In this document: positions 1-7,511 of the stretch, one piece after another
Layout: each line of letters starts with the position of its first letter
Numbering within the stretch: the stretch's first letter is position 1
Source: Candidatus Stahliibacteriota bacterium
GTDB lineage: Bacteria > Hydrothermota > Tepidihabitantia > B3-TA06
Assembly (NCBI GenBank): GCA_030670165.1
Contig: DAOVCF010000004.1
Span: 1 to 30,478 of the forward strand
DNA: 30,478 bases
Direction of reading: 5' to 3'
Position numbers and translations under genes: made by a program
Notes under the pieces: model-generated
Database searches by the model: none
The model's input: the letters and a program-made list of their open reading frames with translations, nothing else
What the model was told of the DNA's origin: nothing

Positions 1-1
1 C

Positions 2-133
2 CTGCGTTTCACCTATAGGAACCGTGAATTTTACTCTCTTGGCGAGTGGTTCAGCCGCTTCACCTATCTGGAGATGACGTCTGAGGGCCTAGAACTCAAA
101 GCCTTTGGCGTGGATACGCTCCTCTGCAAATAG
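2..133 (+). CDS. C-terminal end of a calcineurin-like phosphoesterase (LpxH-like), partial
   Basis: An open frame enters from the left edge and ends at TAG 131-133, giving 43 residues. The reading FYSLGEWFSRFTYLEM followed by a short acidic turn and a beta-like LELKAFGVD resembles the C-terminus of UDP-2,3-diacylglucosamine hydrolase-like metallophosphoesterases, which commonly end in a '(N/S)xGDW..HFTY' strand. The metal-binding motifs would lie outside the window, so the family call rests on this tail alone. It converges on the winged-helix gene and overlaps its last 45 bases, which is a little unusual. It could be a chance open frame, but the residue pattern looks protein-like. Confidence 0.4.
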   Translation: MRFTYRNREFYSLGEWFSRFTYLEMTSEGLELKAFGVDTLLCK

Positions 134-976
134 CGCGAACCCTTGGGGCGGGAAGCCTGCAAACTCCAGATAGTACCTCCACTCAGCAAACTGTCCCCAG
201 TTCCTGAAATCCACTTCGATAGAGATGGTCTGTGAACTCTCGCCAGGCCAGGAGAGCTCGTCCCAGTCAAGACCTTTGAAAAGCTCTGAAAGACGCTCTT
301 TAGCCTCAATAGGAATCAGGACGTGGGCATGGATAAAATTGTCTATCCTGTACCAGTAGATGGTAGCCCGCAGGATGGCTACGCCCTGAGGGTTGTCTGA
401 GTGCAAGATAAGGCGCCGCAGCTTGGACTCAACCCAGGCAGTATCCCTTTCCACATGCCTGGCAAGCAGTGAAGGCACAACCTCGCCGGTGGAGTTTATA
501 GTCCGAAGAAGCAGCCGTTCATCATCCGAAAGGCTGGCGGAGAACGGAAAGTTATAGGAACGGACCTCCAACGGCTCCTCTTCAACGCCGGCTTCGCGAA
601 GGATAAGCTTGAGTTCTTCAGGTGTCTGCGAGAAGCAAAAGAAACTTGTGGTCGGAAAGCGACGTGTAAAGAAGCAAGCGTTGTGAATTGATTCCTCAAG
701 ACCTGATAGGTTCCTTACGAGCCGTTCTTCGAGCCCAATATCCAGTTTATACAAACGCACCACGTAGCGTCCCCACAGGCCGCCGTGCAGGACGGGAAGG
801 AATGGTGCGGCGCGGAAAGGACCCAATATCCTCGAATGCCTCAAAGCGTACAGGCGAGGCTCGATCTCTTCTTCGGTTATAGAAGCTGCTCCGGCAAGGT
901 CAGCCGGAGCAGCCCAGCCCCCGCGGCTCACAGCACGCAGAAGCTTGATGGATTTCTTATCCAGCGAACAGCTCAA
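89..976 (-). CDS. Tandem winged-helix, Lrp/AsnC-like predicted DNA-binding protein
   Basis: The 295-residue protein seems to hold two similar halves. Each has a helical segment of winged-helix type (residues about 8-50 and 150-200) followed by an alpha/beta segment that resembles the RAM ligand domain of Lrp/AsnC regulators; the second half ends in a TISIEVDFRNWGQFAEW region. No enzyme motif or membrane segment is visible. The start is TTG at 974-976, only a few bases after the slipin stop, so it is probably co-transcribed and translationally coupled with the slipin. A role as a transcription regulator is inferred from fold-like pattern only; the ligand and target are unknown. Confidence 0.5.
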   Translation of the reverse strand: MSCSLDKKSIKLLRAVSRGGWAAPADLAGAASITEEEIEPRLYALRHSRILGPFRAAPFLPVLHGGLWGRYVVRLYKLDIGLEERLVRNLSGLEESIHNACFFTRRFPTTSFFCFSQTPEELKLILREAGVEEEPLEVRSYNFPFSASLSDDERLLLRTINSTGEVVPSLLARHVERDTAWVESKLRRLILHSDNPQGVAILRATIYWYRIDNFIHAHVLIPIEAKERLSELFKGLDWDELSWPGESSQTISIEVDFRNWGQFAEWRYYLEFAGFPPQGFALFAEERIHAKGFEF

Positions 977-982
977 GAACTG

Positions 983-1753
983 CTACTTGGTTATCTTTTT
1001 TTCGCCGCCGGCCTGCTTATCTATCCAAACCTTTAAGAGGTCTATGGGCACCGGGAAGATAATGGTGGAGTTCTTCTCGGTAGCAATCTCGGTTAGGGTA
1101 CCGAGGAATCGAAGCTGGATGGCCGCTGGGTTCTTTGCAAGCACCCCTGCAGCCAGACTCAGCTTCTCTGATGCCTGGAACTCGCCCTCAGCATGGATAA
1201 TCTTGGCGCGGCGCTCACGTTCAGCCTCTGCCTGACGCGCGATCGCACGGCGCATCTCATCTGGAAGATTCACATCCTTGATCTCCACCATCGAAACCTT
1301 GACGCCCCAGGGATCGGTTTGCTTGTCTATGATCCGCTGCAGCCGTTCGTTTATGGCCTCACGCTTTGAAAGTAGATCGTCGAGCTCATACTCACCAAGA
1401 ACAGAACGCAAGGTGGTCTGGGCGATCTGCGAGGTGCCGAAGATGAAGTCCTGAATCTCGACTATCGCCTTGGACGCATCCATGACCCTGAAGTACGTAA
1501 CCGCGTTAACCTCAACGGTTACGTTGTCGCGGGTAATTATGTCCTGAGGTGGGATATCCATGGTGATGGTCCGCAGGCTTACGCGCACCATCCTGTCGAT
1601 GAAGGGAATCAAAAGGATAATCCCAGGGCCTTTCGAGCCCACGAGCCTGCCCAGACGGAAGATAACCCCGCGCTCGTACTCCTTAAGTATCCTGATCGCC
1701 GAAGACAGAAGGATGATTACGATCACACCCAGAGCTATGTACAGATAAAGCAT
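983..1753 (-). CDS. Slipin, SPFH/Band 7 (stomatin-like) membrane protein
   Basis: This 256-residue protein has an N-terminal hydrophobic anchor (about residues 2-18), then the typical slipin sequence EYERGVIFRLGR, GPGIILLIPFIDRMVRV, and DIPPQDIITRDNVTVEVNAV, followed by the Band 7 core and a charged helical region (AEAERERRAKIIHAEGE) with heptad character. Slipins form oligomeric rings or microdomains at the inner membrane and are often partnered with an NfeD-like protease, which is not present here. The ATG has a GGAGG ribosome site 4 bases upstream and a near-consensus promoter (1771-1798). The length is normal for the family. Confidence 0.93.
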   Translation of the reverse strand: MLYLYIALGVIVIILLSSAIRILKEYERGVIFRLGRLVGSKGPGIILLIPFIDRMVRVSLRTITMDIPPQDIITRDNVTVEVNAVTYFRVMDASKAIVEIQDFIFGTSQIAQTTLRSVLGEYELDDLLSKREAINERLQRIIDKQTDPWGVKVSMVEIKDVNLPDEMRRAIARQAEAERERRAKIIHAEGEFQASEKLSLAAGVLAKNPAAIQLRFLGTLTEIATEKNSTIIFPVPIDLLKVWIDKQAGGEKKITK

Positions 1754-1770
1754 TGTGCCTCCTTTATTGG

Positions 1771-1798
1771 ATTATAGGCGTAAGATGGGAGCTGTCAA
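1771..1798 (-). promoter_or_regulatory. Sigma-70-type promoter of the slipin gene
   Basis: On the minus strand there is TTGACA (1793-1798), a spacer of 16 bases, and TATAAT (1771-1776), both perfect consensus. Transcription would start about 10 bases before the GGAGG site, so the leader is very short. Confidence 0.8.
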
Positions 1799-1804
1799 TC
1801 GGAT

Positions 1805-2065
1805 TTAATTCAGAAGCACCTTTTCGGAGCCGAACGATCGCGATGCGAAACGAAGGGCCAACATGAGAAACACCAGGTTGGAGGCAACGGTGTATAGAAC
1901 CGCAGAGCCAGGCAGGGTATCCATTAGAAGTCCGCGCAGAAGCAGCATCACGTTCACGAACGGGATGAAGAACGTCCAGTTCGGAGGCAGGGCAGGAATT
2001 ATCTGCAGGAAGATTATGGGTATTACCACGATGATGTTTAAGGGGGCAAGATAGGTCTGTGCCTA
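1805..2065 (-). pseudogene. C-terminal part of the NatB-like permease, cut off by an in-frame TAG
   Basis: Directly after the amber codon at 2063-2065 the same frame continues as AQTYLAPLNIIVVIPIIFLQ and then two more hydrophobic segments to the stop at 1805. This is what the last membrane helices of NatB/ABC-2 permeases look like, and the two parts together give about 391 residues, normal for the family. A Glu often stands where the TAG is (GAG to TAG would be one change). No ribosome site of its own was seen. Either a nonsense mutation, a sequencing error, or read-through could explain it. Confidence 0.7.
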
Positions 2066-2983
2066 GCGGTTGGAGTGGGCGCGAACCGCAACCGTCATCT
2101 GAAGAGCGGCGATAAACGCGGCCATCAAGAGGATTACCAAGAGTATTATGAGGATCTTTCCTGGGGAGATTAAGCCTGAGAGATCCACGCTCCCGCCTGA
2201 CGATACCAGCACAGGAACCACAAAGCTGGCGGCAAGCGACATACCAAGTGCGGTAAGTATGGGAGAGATAAAGGCGAACGTAACCCCGGCAAGGTACTTG
2301 CCGAACATGATCGAGGAGCGAGGTATGGGAGCGGTCAACAGAAGCTCGAGGGTCTTTCTCTCTTTCTCTCCTGCTGTGGAATCTATAACAACTGCCATAC
2401 TGCCCATCATCGAACCCATCACCACGAACATCCCGATTATAAAACCCAGGAAATAGCCCAGCATCTGGTTCTGGCCCATGGCGTTCTGGCGCCTGTAGGA
2501 AAGGGCTTCAAGCATCCTTTCAGGAACCCCTTGTTGGGCAAGCCTTTCTATCACTATCTTCCGTTCGTATTGTGAAAGGACCAGCTCTACCTTATCGGCA
2601 GCGGTGCGTGATTCGGTCTGGATGGGATCGTAGAGGATTCTGGCGTAGGTCACCAGGCTGTCGGAAGCGAGGCTGTCAACGTAAACCACGCAGTGGGCCT
2701 TTCTTTGCTGAAGTGCGGCGGATACCGAATCCTCAAGCCGGACCAGTTGAAGTTTGTCCGACGCCTCAAACTCCTTTTCCAATTCGGGATAGGCGGATAC
2801 CAAAGCCACTTTGGAAGGCTGTGCCTGTGCTCTACGCTCCTTGCCGCCAATCAAGAACCAGGGCAGAACCACAAACACCGGCCACACAAGCAGGGGAAAC
2901 AAGAAAAGGAAGATCAAGGTACGGCGTTCCCGCAGTGCGGTCCACATCTCCTTGCGATAGATTAGGCCGATCCCTTTAAGCAT
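2063..2983 (-). CDS. ABC-2 type transporter permease, NatB-like, N-terminal part (truncated by TAG)
   Basis: The 306-residue reading starts with a cytoplasmic RKEMWTALRERRTL segment and TM1 (FLFLFPLLVWPVFVVLPWFLI), has a large extracytoplasmic loop (about residues 50-170), and then membrane helices including the GEKERKTLELLLTAPIPRSSIMFGKYLAG motif typical of NatB/YhaP-like permeases. It stops at an amber codon about 85 residues short of the family length; the rest is still present downstream in frame. Its start overlaps the end of the ATPase gene by 8 bases, so the two form an export-type ABC pair. Without the last helices the pump would probably not work. Confidence 0.85.
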   Translation of the reverse strand: MLKGIGLIYRKEMWTALRERRTLIFLFLFPLLVWPVFVVLPWFLIGGKERRAQAQPSKVALVSAYPELEKEFEASDKLQLVRLEDSVSAALQQRKAHCVVYVDSLASDSLVTYARILYDPIQTESRTAADKVELVLSQYERKIVIERLAQQGVPERMLEALSYRRQNAMGQNQMLGYFLGFIIGMFVVMGSMMGSMAVVIDSTAGEKERKTLELLLTAPIPRSSIMFGKYLAGVTFAFISPILTALGMSLAASFVVPVLVSSGGSVDLSGLISPGKILIILLVILLMAAFIAALQMTVAVRAHSNR

Positions 2984-3710
2984 ACCTGCCCACCAGTTTT
3001 AAAAACGCCTGCTCCAGGTTTTTGGTTCCGGCTTTCTTACAAATTTCATTCACCGTACCCTGCGCCACGATCCTTCCGTGATCTATTATGGCCAGCCGGT
3101 CGCAGAGTTCTTCCGCTTCGGACATGATGTGGGTTGAATACAGGATAGTCCTCTCCTTCTTGATCTTGCCCAAAAGGTCCCTTATCACCTTCTGGGTGGG
3201 CACGTCAAGGCCGACTGTGGGTTCATCAAGAATCAGAAGCGGCGGGTCTATAACCAGGGCCTGGCCTAGAAGAACCTTCTGCTTGTTTCCCTTGGAGAGC
3301 TTCTTGAATTGACGCTTACGGTATTCACCTAACCCTAGGGTATCACAGATCGAATCGATACGTTCGTCTATCAAGCTGCCTTCGACTCCGTGTAGCTGAG
3401 CCAAGAGCTTCATGTTCTCTTCCGCGGTAAGCCGCTCGTAAAGACCCCCATCCTCAAGCACCACCCCGATCTTTTTTAAGACCATTAAGGGATTGGAAGC
3501 CACCGATACACCTTCAACCTCAATTAACCCATCGTCAGGCTTGATTATGGAGCAGATGCATCGGATCGTGGTGGTTTTGCCGGCTCCGTTCGGGCCGAGC
3601 AATCCGAAAAGCTCCCCCCTGCGACAGGTAAAGTCTATGCCGTCAAGTGCTTGAACGTCGCCGAATCGTTTTCTTAATCCCTCGACCCGAAGGACAACTT
3701 CACGAATCAT
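2976..3710 (-). CDS. ABC transporter ATP-binding protein, NatA-like
   Basis: This ATPase would power the permease encoded next to it. The Walker A GPNGAGKTT, an LSKGNKQKV signature (the variant seen in NatA-type proteins), Walker B LLILDEPTVGLD and the switch His in YSTH are all visible. I chose the ATG at 3708-3710 because it forms an ATGA overlap with the stop of the preceding gene and gives 244 residues starting MIREVVLRVEGLRKRF; an open frame extends further upstream but reads as non-homologous sequence. It shares an operon with the two-TM protein upstream and the broken permease downstream. The substrate cannot be told from the sequence. Confidence 0.93.
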   Translation of the reverse strand: MIREVVLRVEGLRKRFGDVQALDGIDFTCRRGELFGLLGPNGAGKTTTIRCICSIIKPDDGLIEVEGVSVASNPLMVLKKIGVVLEDGGLYERLTAEENMKLLAQLHGVEGSLIDERIDSICDTLGLGEYRKRQFKKLSKGNKQKVLLGQALVIDPPLLILDEPTVGLDVPTQKVIRDLLGKIKKERTILYSTHIMSEAEELCDRLAIIDHGRIVAQGTVNEICKKAGTKNLEQAFLKLVGRYA

Positions 3711-3982
3711 TCCGTCTTCCGACGGATGCGTTGAACCTCCCGATCGATCATCCTCTCGCGAAACCTGCCGAACACGAATACACTCAGGAAATGAACAATA
3801 AGCCCTACCCCCCAGCCACCAAGCGGGATAACAAACCATGGGAATCCTTTCCCATGATCTGAGACAAAATACCACGCCAAAAATATCCCCGCGTTCACAA
3901 CAAGATAACTCACCAGGTGAGTGAAAAACCCCATTCGCCTCTCTACCCTCTCCTCTGCCCTACGATGAATGTCTCGTTCCAT
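3707..3982 (-). CDS. Small 2TM-domain protein
   Basis: The 91-residue protein has a basic, amphipathic N-terminus, two hydrophobic helices (about residues 19-40 and 48-72) and a charged tail, matching the 2TM domain family (PF13239 type) often found next to regulators or ABC genes. The function of the family is not known. It is the first gene of an operon with the ABC pair. A GGAG site lies 9 bases before the ATG, and a further ATG out of frame lies between the two, opening only a 9-codon frame. Confidence 0.75.
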   Translation of the reverse strand: MERDIHRRAEERVERRMGFFTHLVSYLVVNAGIFLAWYFVSDHGKGFPWFVIPLGGWGVGLIVHFLSVFVFGRFRERMIDREVQRIRRKTE

Positions 3983-4013
3983 TCTTCATTGCTCCTTTAC
4001 CGCTGAATCATGC

Positions 4014-4041
4014 ACAATACACATGAAAGGCCAATTGTCAA
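4014..4041 (-). promoter_or_regulatory. Promoter of the 2TM-ABC operon
   Basis: TTGACA (4036-4041), 16-base spacer, TATTGT (4014-4019) on the minus strand. It leaves a leader of roughly 25 bases carrying a GGAG site. Confidence 0.7.
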
Positions 4042-4113
4042 GCTGACGGCCTGGTCTGTGCGCCAAGAGATCATTGTTAGGCCGCATGCCCATACCTGCA
4101 AAACTTATAGCTA

Positions 4114-4141
4114 TTGACAGCCCCTAACAAAAGGATATAAT
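4114..4141 (+). promoter_or_regulatory. Promoter of the barrel-TPR gene, probably giving a leaderless mRNA
   Basis: TTGACA (4114-4119), 16-base spacer, TATAAT (4136-4141). Only 7 bases separate the -10 box from the ATG, so transcription is expected to begin at or next to the start codon. No ribosome site lies between them. It is back to back with the promoter at 4014-4041. Confidence 0.78.
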
Positions 4142-4148
4142 CCAATTC

Positions 4149-6020
4149 ATGCAGCTATTTCTACTACTTTCCCTTGTAACCTTACCAATAGGTGAGGCAA
4201 GGATCAACGGGCTTGCCGATGCGGGTGTAACCATTGCCGATCAGCCCCTGGCTCTTTACGTTAACCCGGCTTTACTAACCAGCACCAGCGACAGTAAGCT
4301 TCTCTTTAACCCTGCCGGTTTCAGGTTCGAACCTCAAGAACGCCGGGGGGAGAATGTTCTACCTCGCGTGTTTGGCTCCTACACCAGCGTGGGATTCGTC
4401 GGCTACACCCAGCCTTTTGGAGATTTCGGCGCAGGTCTGGCCGGTTTTCAGGACGAGGCCAGAGCACGCGGCCTCCTCCTGGGGGTGGCTTACCGATGGA
4501 GATTCCTGCAGACCGGAGCCAGTTTGGGGATTCGATATCTGGACTACGACCCTGGCCCTGATGAAAGTCGTCTCAAACCGGCCTTTGCTCTGGGCATATC
4601 CATACCGGATATAAAGTTCGAAGACGTCCCAGGCGAGATCTCGGTTGCCGCGGCTGTTCGTAAGATAGAGTGGCCCGCCATTCAAGTTGGTCTGGATTAC
4701 AACATAGCGTTCTTCCGCTTTCTTACTAACTTCAATCTTCGCGAGCCGTTCCATGATGAAACCAGACAGGGAACCGTCCACCTCGCCGGCCTCTTCGCCT
4801 TCAAGGATCTTTTAGGAATACCCCTCGAGGTCGGAGGCGGCTGGGCAAGCGATAATCGTTTCGGTATCCTGACAGCCGTGGACCTGACCCTTTGTAGAAT
4901 CAATCTCAGCTACTCGAAGATACCAGCATCCAGCATACAGCCCAATGGAAGGGTTGCATTCTCGTTTCTGTTCAACATAGCCTCCACCAAAGCGGTTGAA
5001 GAACGACTGGCATCCATAGAAAGCGAGAAACAGACAAAGAACAAGATAACCAGCAAGACCTACACAACCCAGGGGATAGATTCCTACAACGACGGCGCCT
5101 TTGACGATGCCATTCACGCATTTGACGTTGCCCTTATCTGGGACCCTGCCAACGATGAGGCACTAAACTGGCTCCAGCGCGTTAAGGAAGAAAAGAACGC
5201 CTCTGAGCTGCGCGCCCTTATTGCCGCAGCAAACGCGGCTATGCGAACAGCCGACTATCTCGAAGCGATGAGCAAGGCGGAGGCAGCTTTAGAGATTAAC
5301 TCCACCTCAACCCAAGCCCGATCACTTGCAGAAGAGGCGCAGCGCAAGTTCTCGGAATCCATACTTGCCCAAACCTCATCGGTGCGCAACGCAGGAGAAA
5401 TCAACGCCCTATACCAGAAAGGGCTTGAGGAATATGCAGCTGGCAAGTATACGGAAGCTGCCGAAACATGGGAAAAGATAGAGAAACTTCAACCCCGGTC
5501 CAAAACGGTCAAGACCTACAAGAAAAAGACTTCAGAGAAGCTCGGCCAACAGATCGCCGAAGGCATGAAGCGGCTGGAAAGCCTTGAACGCAATGGCCAG
5601 TGGCTGAAAGCCCTCAACCTTGCCAAACAATTAAAAGCTCTGGCTCCGTCCAATCGCGAGATTGCGGCCAAGATAACCTCCTATCAAGGTAAGATACACT
5701 CCTCGGCATCCGATTATGAAACCCAGGGGATCGACTACTATAACCGCGGCTACTACGTTCAGGCGCAAAATTCGTTCTACGCCCTGCTCGCGGTCGATCC
5801 AGACAACACCACTGCCAGAGGCTACCTTACCCGCATCAACTCCAGGCTTCAAAAAAAGGACGCGGACGAGCTCTACCTGCAAGGTGTGCAGGCGTATACC
5901 AACAACAACTACGAGCAGGCGATCAACTACTGGGAGCAGGTTTTGGCAATAGACCCATCATACGGAAACGCAACCCGCAACATCCAGCGCGCCAAGGAAA
6001 AACTCGAACAGCTGAAGTAA
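4149..6020 (+). CDS. Outer-membrane beta-barrel protein fused to six TPR repeats
   Basis: The 623-residue protein begins with a hydrophobic signal peptide (about residues 1-17). Residues about 18-275 are rich in alternating hydrophobic/polar strands with Gly and aromatic ends and a DQPLALYVNPALL start, like the PorV/UPF0164 group of outer-membrane proteins. From about residue 305 there are six TPR-like units, with motifs such as GIDSYNDGAFDDAIHAFDVAL and GVQAYTNNNYEQAINYWEQVL ending in DPxxxxA. I infer a barrel in the outer membrane with a periplasmic TPR scaffold. It is the only plus-strand gene in the central part and is divergent from the ABC operon. No partner is visible. Confidence 0.72.
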   Translation: MQLFLLLSLVTLPIGEARINGLADAGVTIADQPLALYVNPALLTSTSDSKLLFNPAGFRFEPQERRGENVLPRVFGSYTSVGFVGYTQPFGDFGAGLAGFQDEARARGLLLGVAYRWRFLQTGASLGIRYLDYDPGPDESRLKPAFALGISIPDIKFEDVPGEISVAAAVRKIEWPAIQVGLDYNIAFFRFLTNFNLREPFHDETRQGTVHLAGLFAFKDLLGIPLEVGGGWASDNRFGILTAVDLTLCRINLSYSKIPASSIQPNGRVAFSFLFNIASTKAVEERLASIESEKQTKNKITSKTYTTQGIDSYNDGAFDDAIHAFDVALIWDPANDEALNWLQRVKEEKNASELRALIAAANAAMRTADYLEAMSKAEAALEINSTSTQARSLAEEAQRKFSESILAQTSSVRNAGEINALYQKGLEEYAAGKYTEAAETWEKIEKLQPRSKTVKTYKKKTSEKLGQQIAEGMKRLESLERNGQWLKALNLAKQLKALAPSNREIAAKITSYQGKIHSSASDYETQGIDYYNRGYYVQAQNSFYALLAVDPDNTTARGYLTRINSRLQKKDADELYLQGVQAYTNNNYEQAINYWEQVLAIDPSYGNATRNIQRAKEKLEQLK

Positions 6021-6249
6021 AAAGATTCCCTGGGGATCCGAACCCAATCGACAATCAGGGTATCATTATCTTCTGACAAAGGAAAAACAGAATACTTAGC
6101 TGAAGCTTAGGCTTCGCCTCCTTCCTTTACTACAAAATCCCCCCGCAGCAATGAAAGAGATTATCGCAGGAGCATAAACTAGTCTATTTAAAGAAAAAGC
6201 CGGATACACCGTTGATGGAACCACTCTCTTTTTTCCGTTCGGGGTCTAC
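6021..6249. other. Convergent intergenic region with weak hairpins
   Basis: This lies between the 3' ends of the TPR gene and the large minus-strand operon. An inverted repeat, GATTCCCTG (6024-6032) with CAGGGTATC (6056-6064), has one T-T mismatch, and a short GAAGC/GCTTC hairpin lies at 6102-6115. Neither is followed by a clean T run, so terminator function is only a guess. No credible gene was seen. Confidence 0.4.
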
Positions 6250-6855
6250 TTAGTAGCCCCAGATTTCGTTGAGGATCACCTCACGCCGGCAAGCCGGGCA
6301 CAAAAGCCGCTGGTGATCGCTGCGGTAAGGTTCGGCATCCCCTCGCTCAGGCTTCATCTCAACCGTATCCAGACTGCTCTGACGCGTAAGAACCAGGGTG
6401 GGGTTGGCATAGGCAAGCTCTCCCAGGCGTCGGGCGATCCACTCCAGATGCTCACGGGTAGTTATTACCCTGCCGCAGCGCTCGCAGAACAAAAGCTCCT
6501 TCTCGATCTCATCCCGGTATTGATCCTTGTCAAGATAGGTCATGTCGTAATCAACGGTGTGGCGAATGGCCTCTGTCGGGCAATATGTAACGCACTGACC
6601 GCAGAAGATGCACATATCCTTTAGATAGACCACGTGCCTGATGCCTTTCTCAAGATCATCCTCCAGCTCACGCGCCCTGGCAGGACAAACCTCAACGCAT
6701 GCCCCGCAACCGATGCATTTCTCTTCATCGAAAACGATAACGCCGCGGAACCGAGGCGGAGGCAGGATTGCCCTTTTGGGAAATTTAGTGGTGTAAGGAG
6801 CGGAGAAGAGCGATCGCAGCGCCTCACCCAGCTCGCGAATCTTAGGCCACTTCAT
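6250..6855 (-). CDS. mbhN: NuoI-like 2x[4Fe-4S] ferredoxin subunit of group 4 hydrogenase (MbhN-like)
   Basis: It carries electrons to the membrane hydrogenase. Two ferredoxin motifs are visible, CIGCGACVEVCP and CIFCGQCVTYCP, each giving one [4Fe-4S] cluster, as in NuoI, EchF, HycF and MbhN. Unusually, the C-terminal half has two more CxxC pairs, CERC and CPAC, spaced like a zinc-ribbon or rubredoxin-type knuckle. I chose the ATG at 6853-6855 because AGGAGG lies 6 bases upstream, and the frame before it reads as a Lys/Arg-rich shadow of mrpG; this gives 201 residues. It is the last gene of the operon and overlaps mrpG by 14 bases. Confidence 0.88.
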   Translation of the reverse strand: MKWPKIRELGEALRSLFSAPYTTKFPKRAILPPPRFRGVIVFDEEKCIGCGACVEVCPARARELEDDLEKGIRHVVYLKDMCIFCGQCVTYCPTEAIRHTVDYDMTYLDKDQYRDEIEKELLFCERCGRVITTREHLEWIARRLGELAYANPTLVLTRQSSLDTVEMKPERGDAEPYRSDHQRLLCPACRREVILNEIWGY

Positions 6856-7252
6856 CTTCTGCCTCCTTGTTTTCCTTGGTTTCGCCTTCCTCGCTTTCGA
6901 TCTGCGGACCACCAAGTTTATCCTTGCCGTAGGCGTCAATCACAGTCCCCTTCCACATCTTTGCTCCAAAGCGCAACGAGCCTCGGGAAAGGGCGTGCGC
7001 GGAAACAGGCGCGGTCAACAGCAAAAAAACACCGCAGATGAGAGCCTTGATACCCAAAGGGGTAAAACCTGCAACTATCAGGATACCGATCATGATCCCG
7101 AAGGTACCCAGGGTAACGCTCTTCGTTGCCGACTGCAGACGGTTGTAGACATCGGGGAACCGGACAAGACCAATGGCACCAAGAAGGTCAAAAACCACAC
7201 CCACAAAGATCACGATGTATCCGATTACGTCAACTACAGTTACCTCAGTCAT
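6842..7252 (-). CDS. mrpG: Mrp Na+/H+ antiporter subunit G (MrpG/MnhG; MbhC-like)
   Basis: Three hydrophobic helices are present with the family pattern LLGAIGLVRFPDVYNRLQSATKSVTLG and FLLLTAPVSAHALSR (both given in part). The C-terminus (about residues 100-136) is a charged, Glu/Lys-rich tail longer than in many MrpG proteins. The ATG at 7250-7252 overlaps the end of mrpF by 8 bases. MrpG is needed for assembly of Mrp antiporters and its homologue MbhC sits in the ion-translocation module of Pyrococcus membrane-bound hydrogenase. Confidence 0.92.
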   Translation of the reverse strand: MTEVTVVDVIGYIVIFVGVVFDLLGAIGLVRFPDVYNRLQSATKSVTLGTFGIMIGILIVAGFTPLGIKALICGVFLLLTAPVSAHALSRGSLRFGAKMWKGTVIDAYGKDKLGGPQIESEEGETKENKEAEDEVA

Positions 7253-7511
7253 CAAGCGTCCTCCGTTCAAGGTACTTGGCCAGGGCAAGCGTCCCGACAA
7301 AACTAATCAAGGCAAGGGCAATCGCGATATCCACCAGGAATGAAAGGTTGTAGAGGATTCCGGTAATCGCCGTTATCCCGACGAACAGTATGCCCATGAT
7401 GTCAACCCCAACCATACGGTCGGCAATCGTGGGCCCGCGGAAGATGCGGAAAAGGCACAGGAAAGCCGCAACCCCAAGGATAATGAGAATGCTAATCCAG
7501 AGAACGCTCAT
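7245..7511 (-). CDS. mrpF: Mrp antiporter subunit F (MrpF/MnhF; MbhB-like)
   Basis: The 88-residue protein has three membrane helices and the typical FRIFRGPTIADRMVGVD segment of MrpF. The start ATG (7509-7511) forms an ATGA overlap with the mrpE stop. Longer upstream readings are shadows of mrpE. The length is standard for the family, and its place between E and G is canonical. Confidence 0.93.
   Translation of the reverse strand: MSVLWISILIILGVAAFLCLFRIFRGPTIADRMVGVDIMGILFVGITAITGILYNLSFLVDIAIALALISFVGTLALAKYLERRTLDD

Noticed and set aside
2063..2065. Amber recoding (for example pyrrolysine) as a general feature
   Set aside because: Several genes here end at TAG at family-typical lengths, and no suppressor genes are in the window; a mutation or error is simpler.
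6024..6115. Terminators for the two converging transcripts
   Set aside because: The hairpins are short or mismatched and no T run follows in the right place, so I listed them only as structure.
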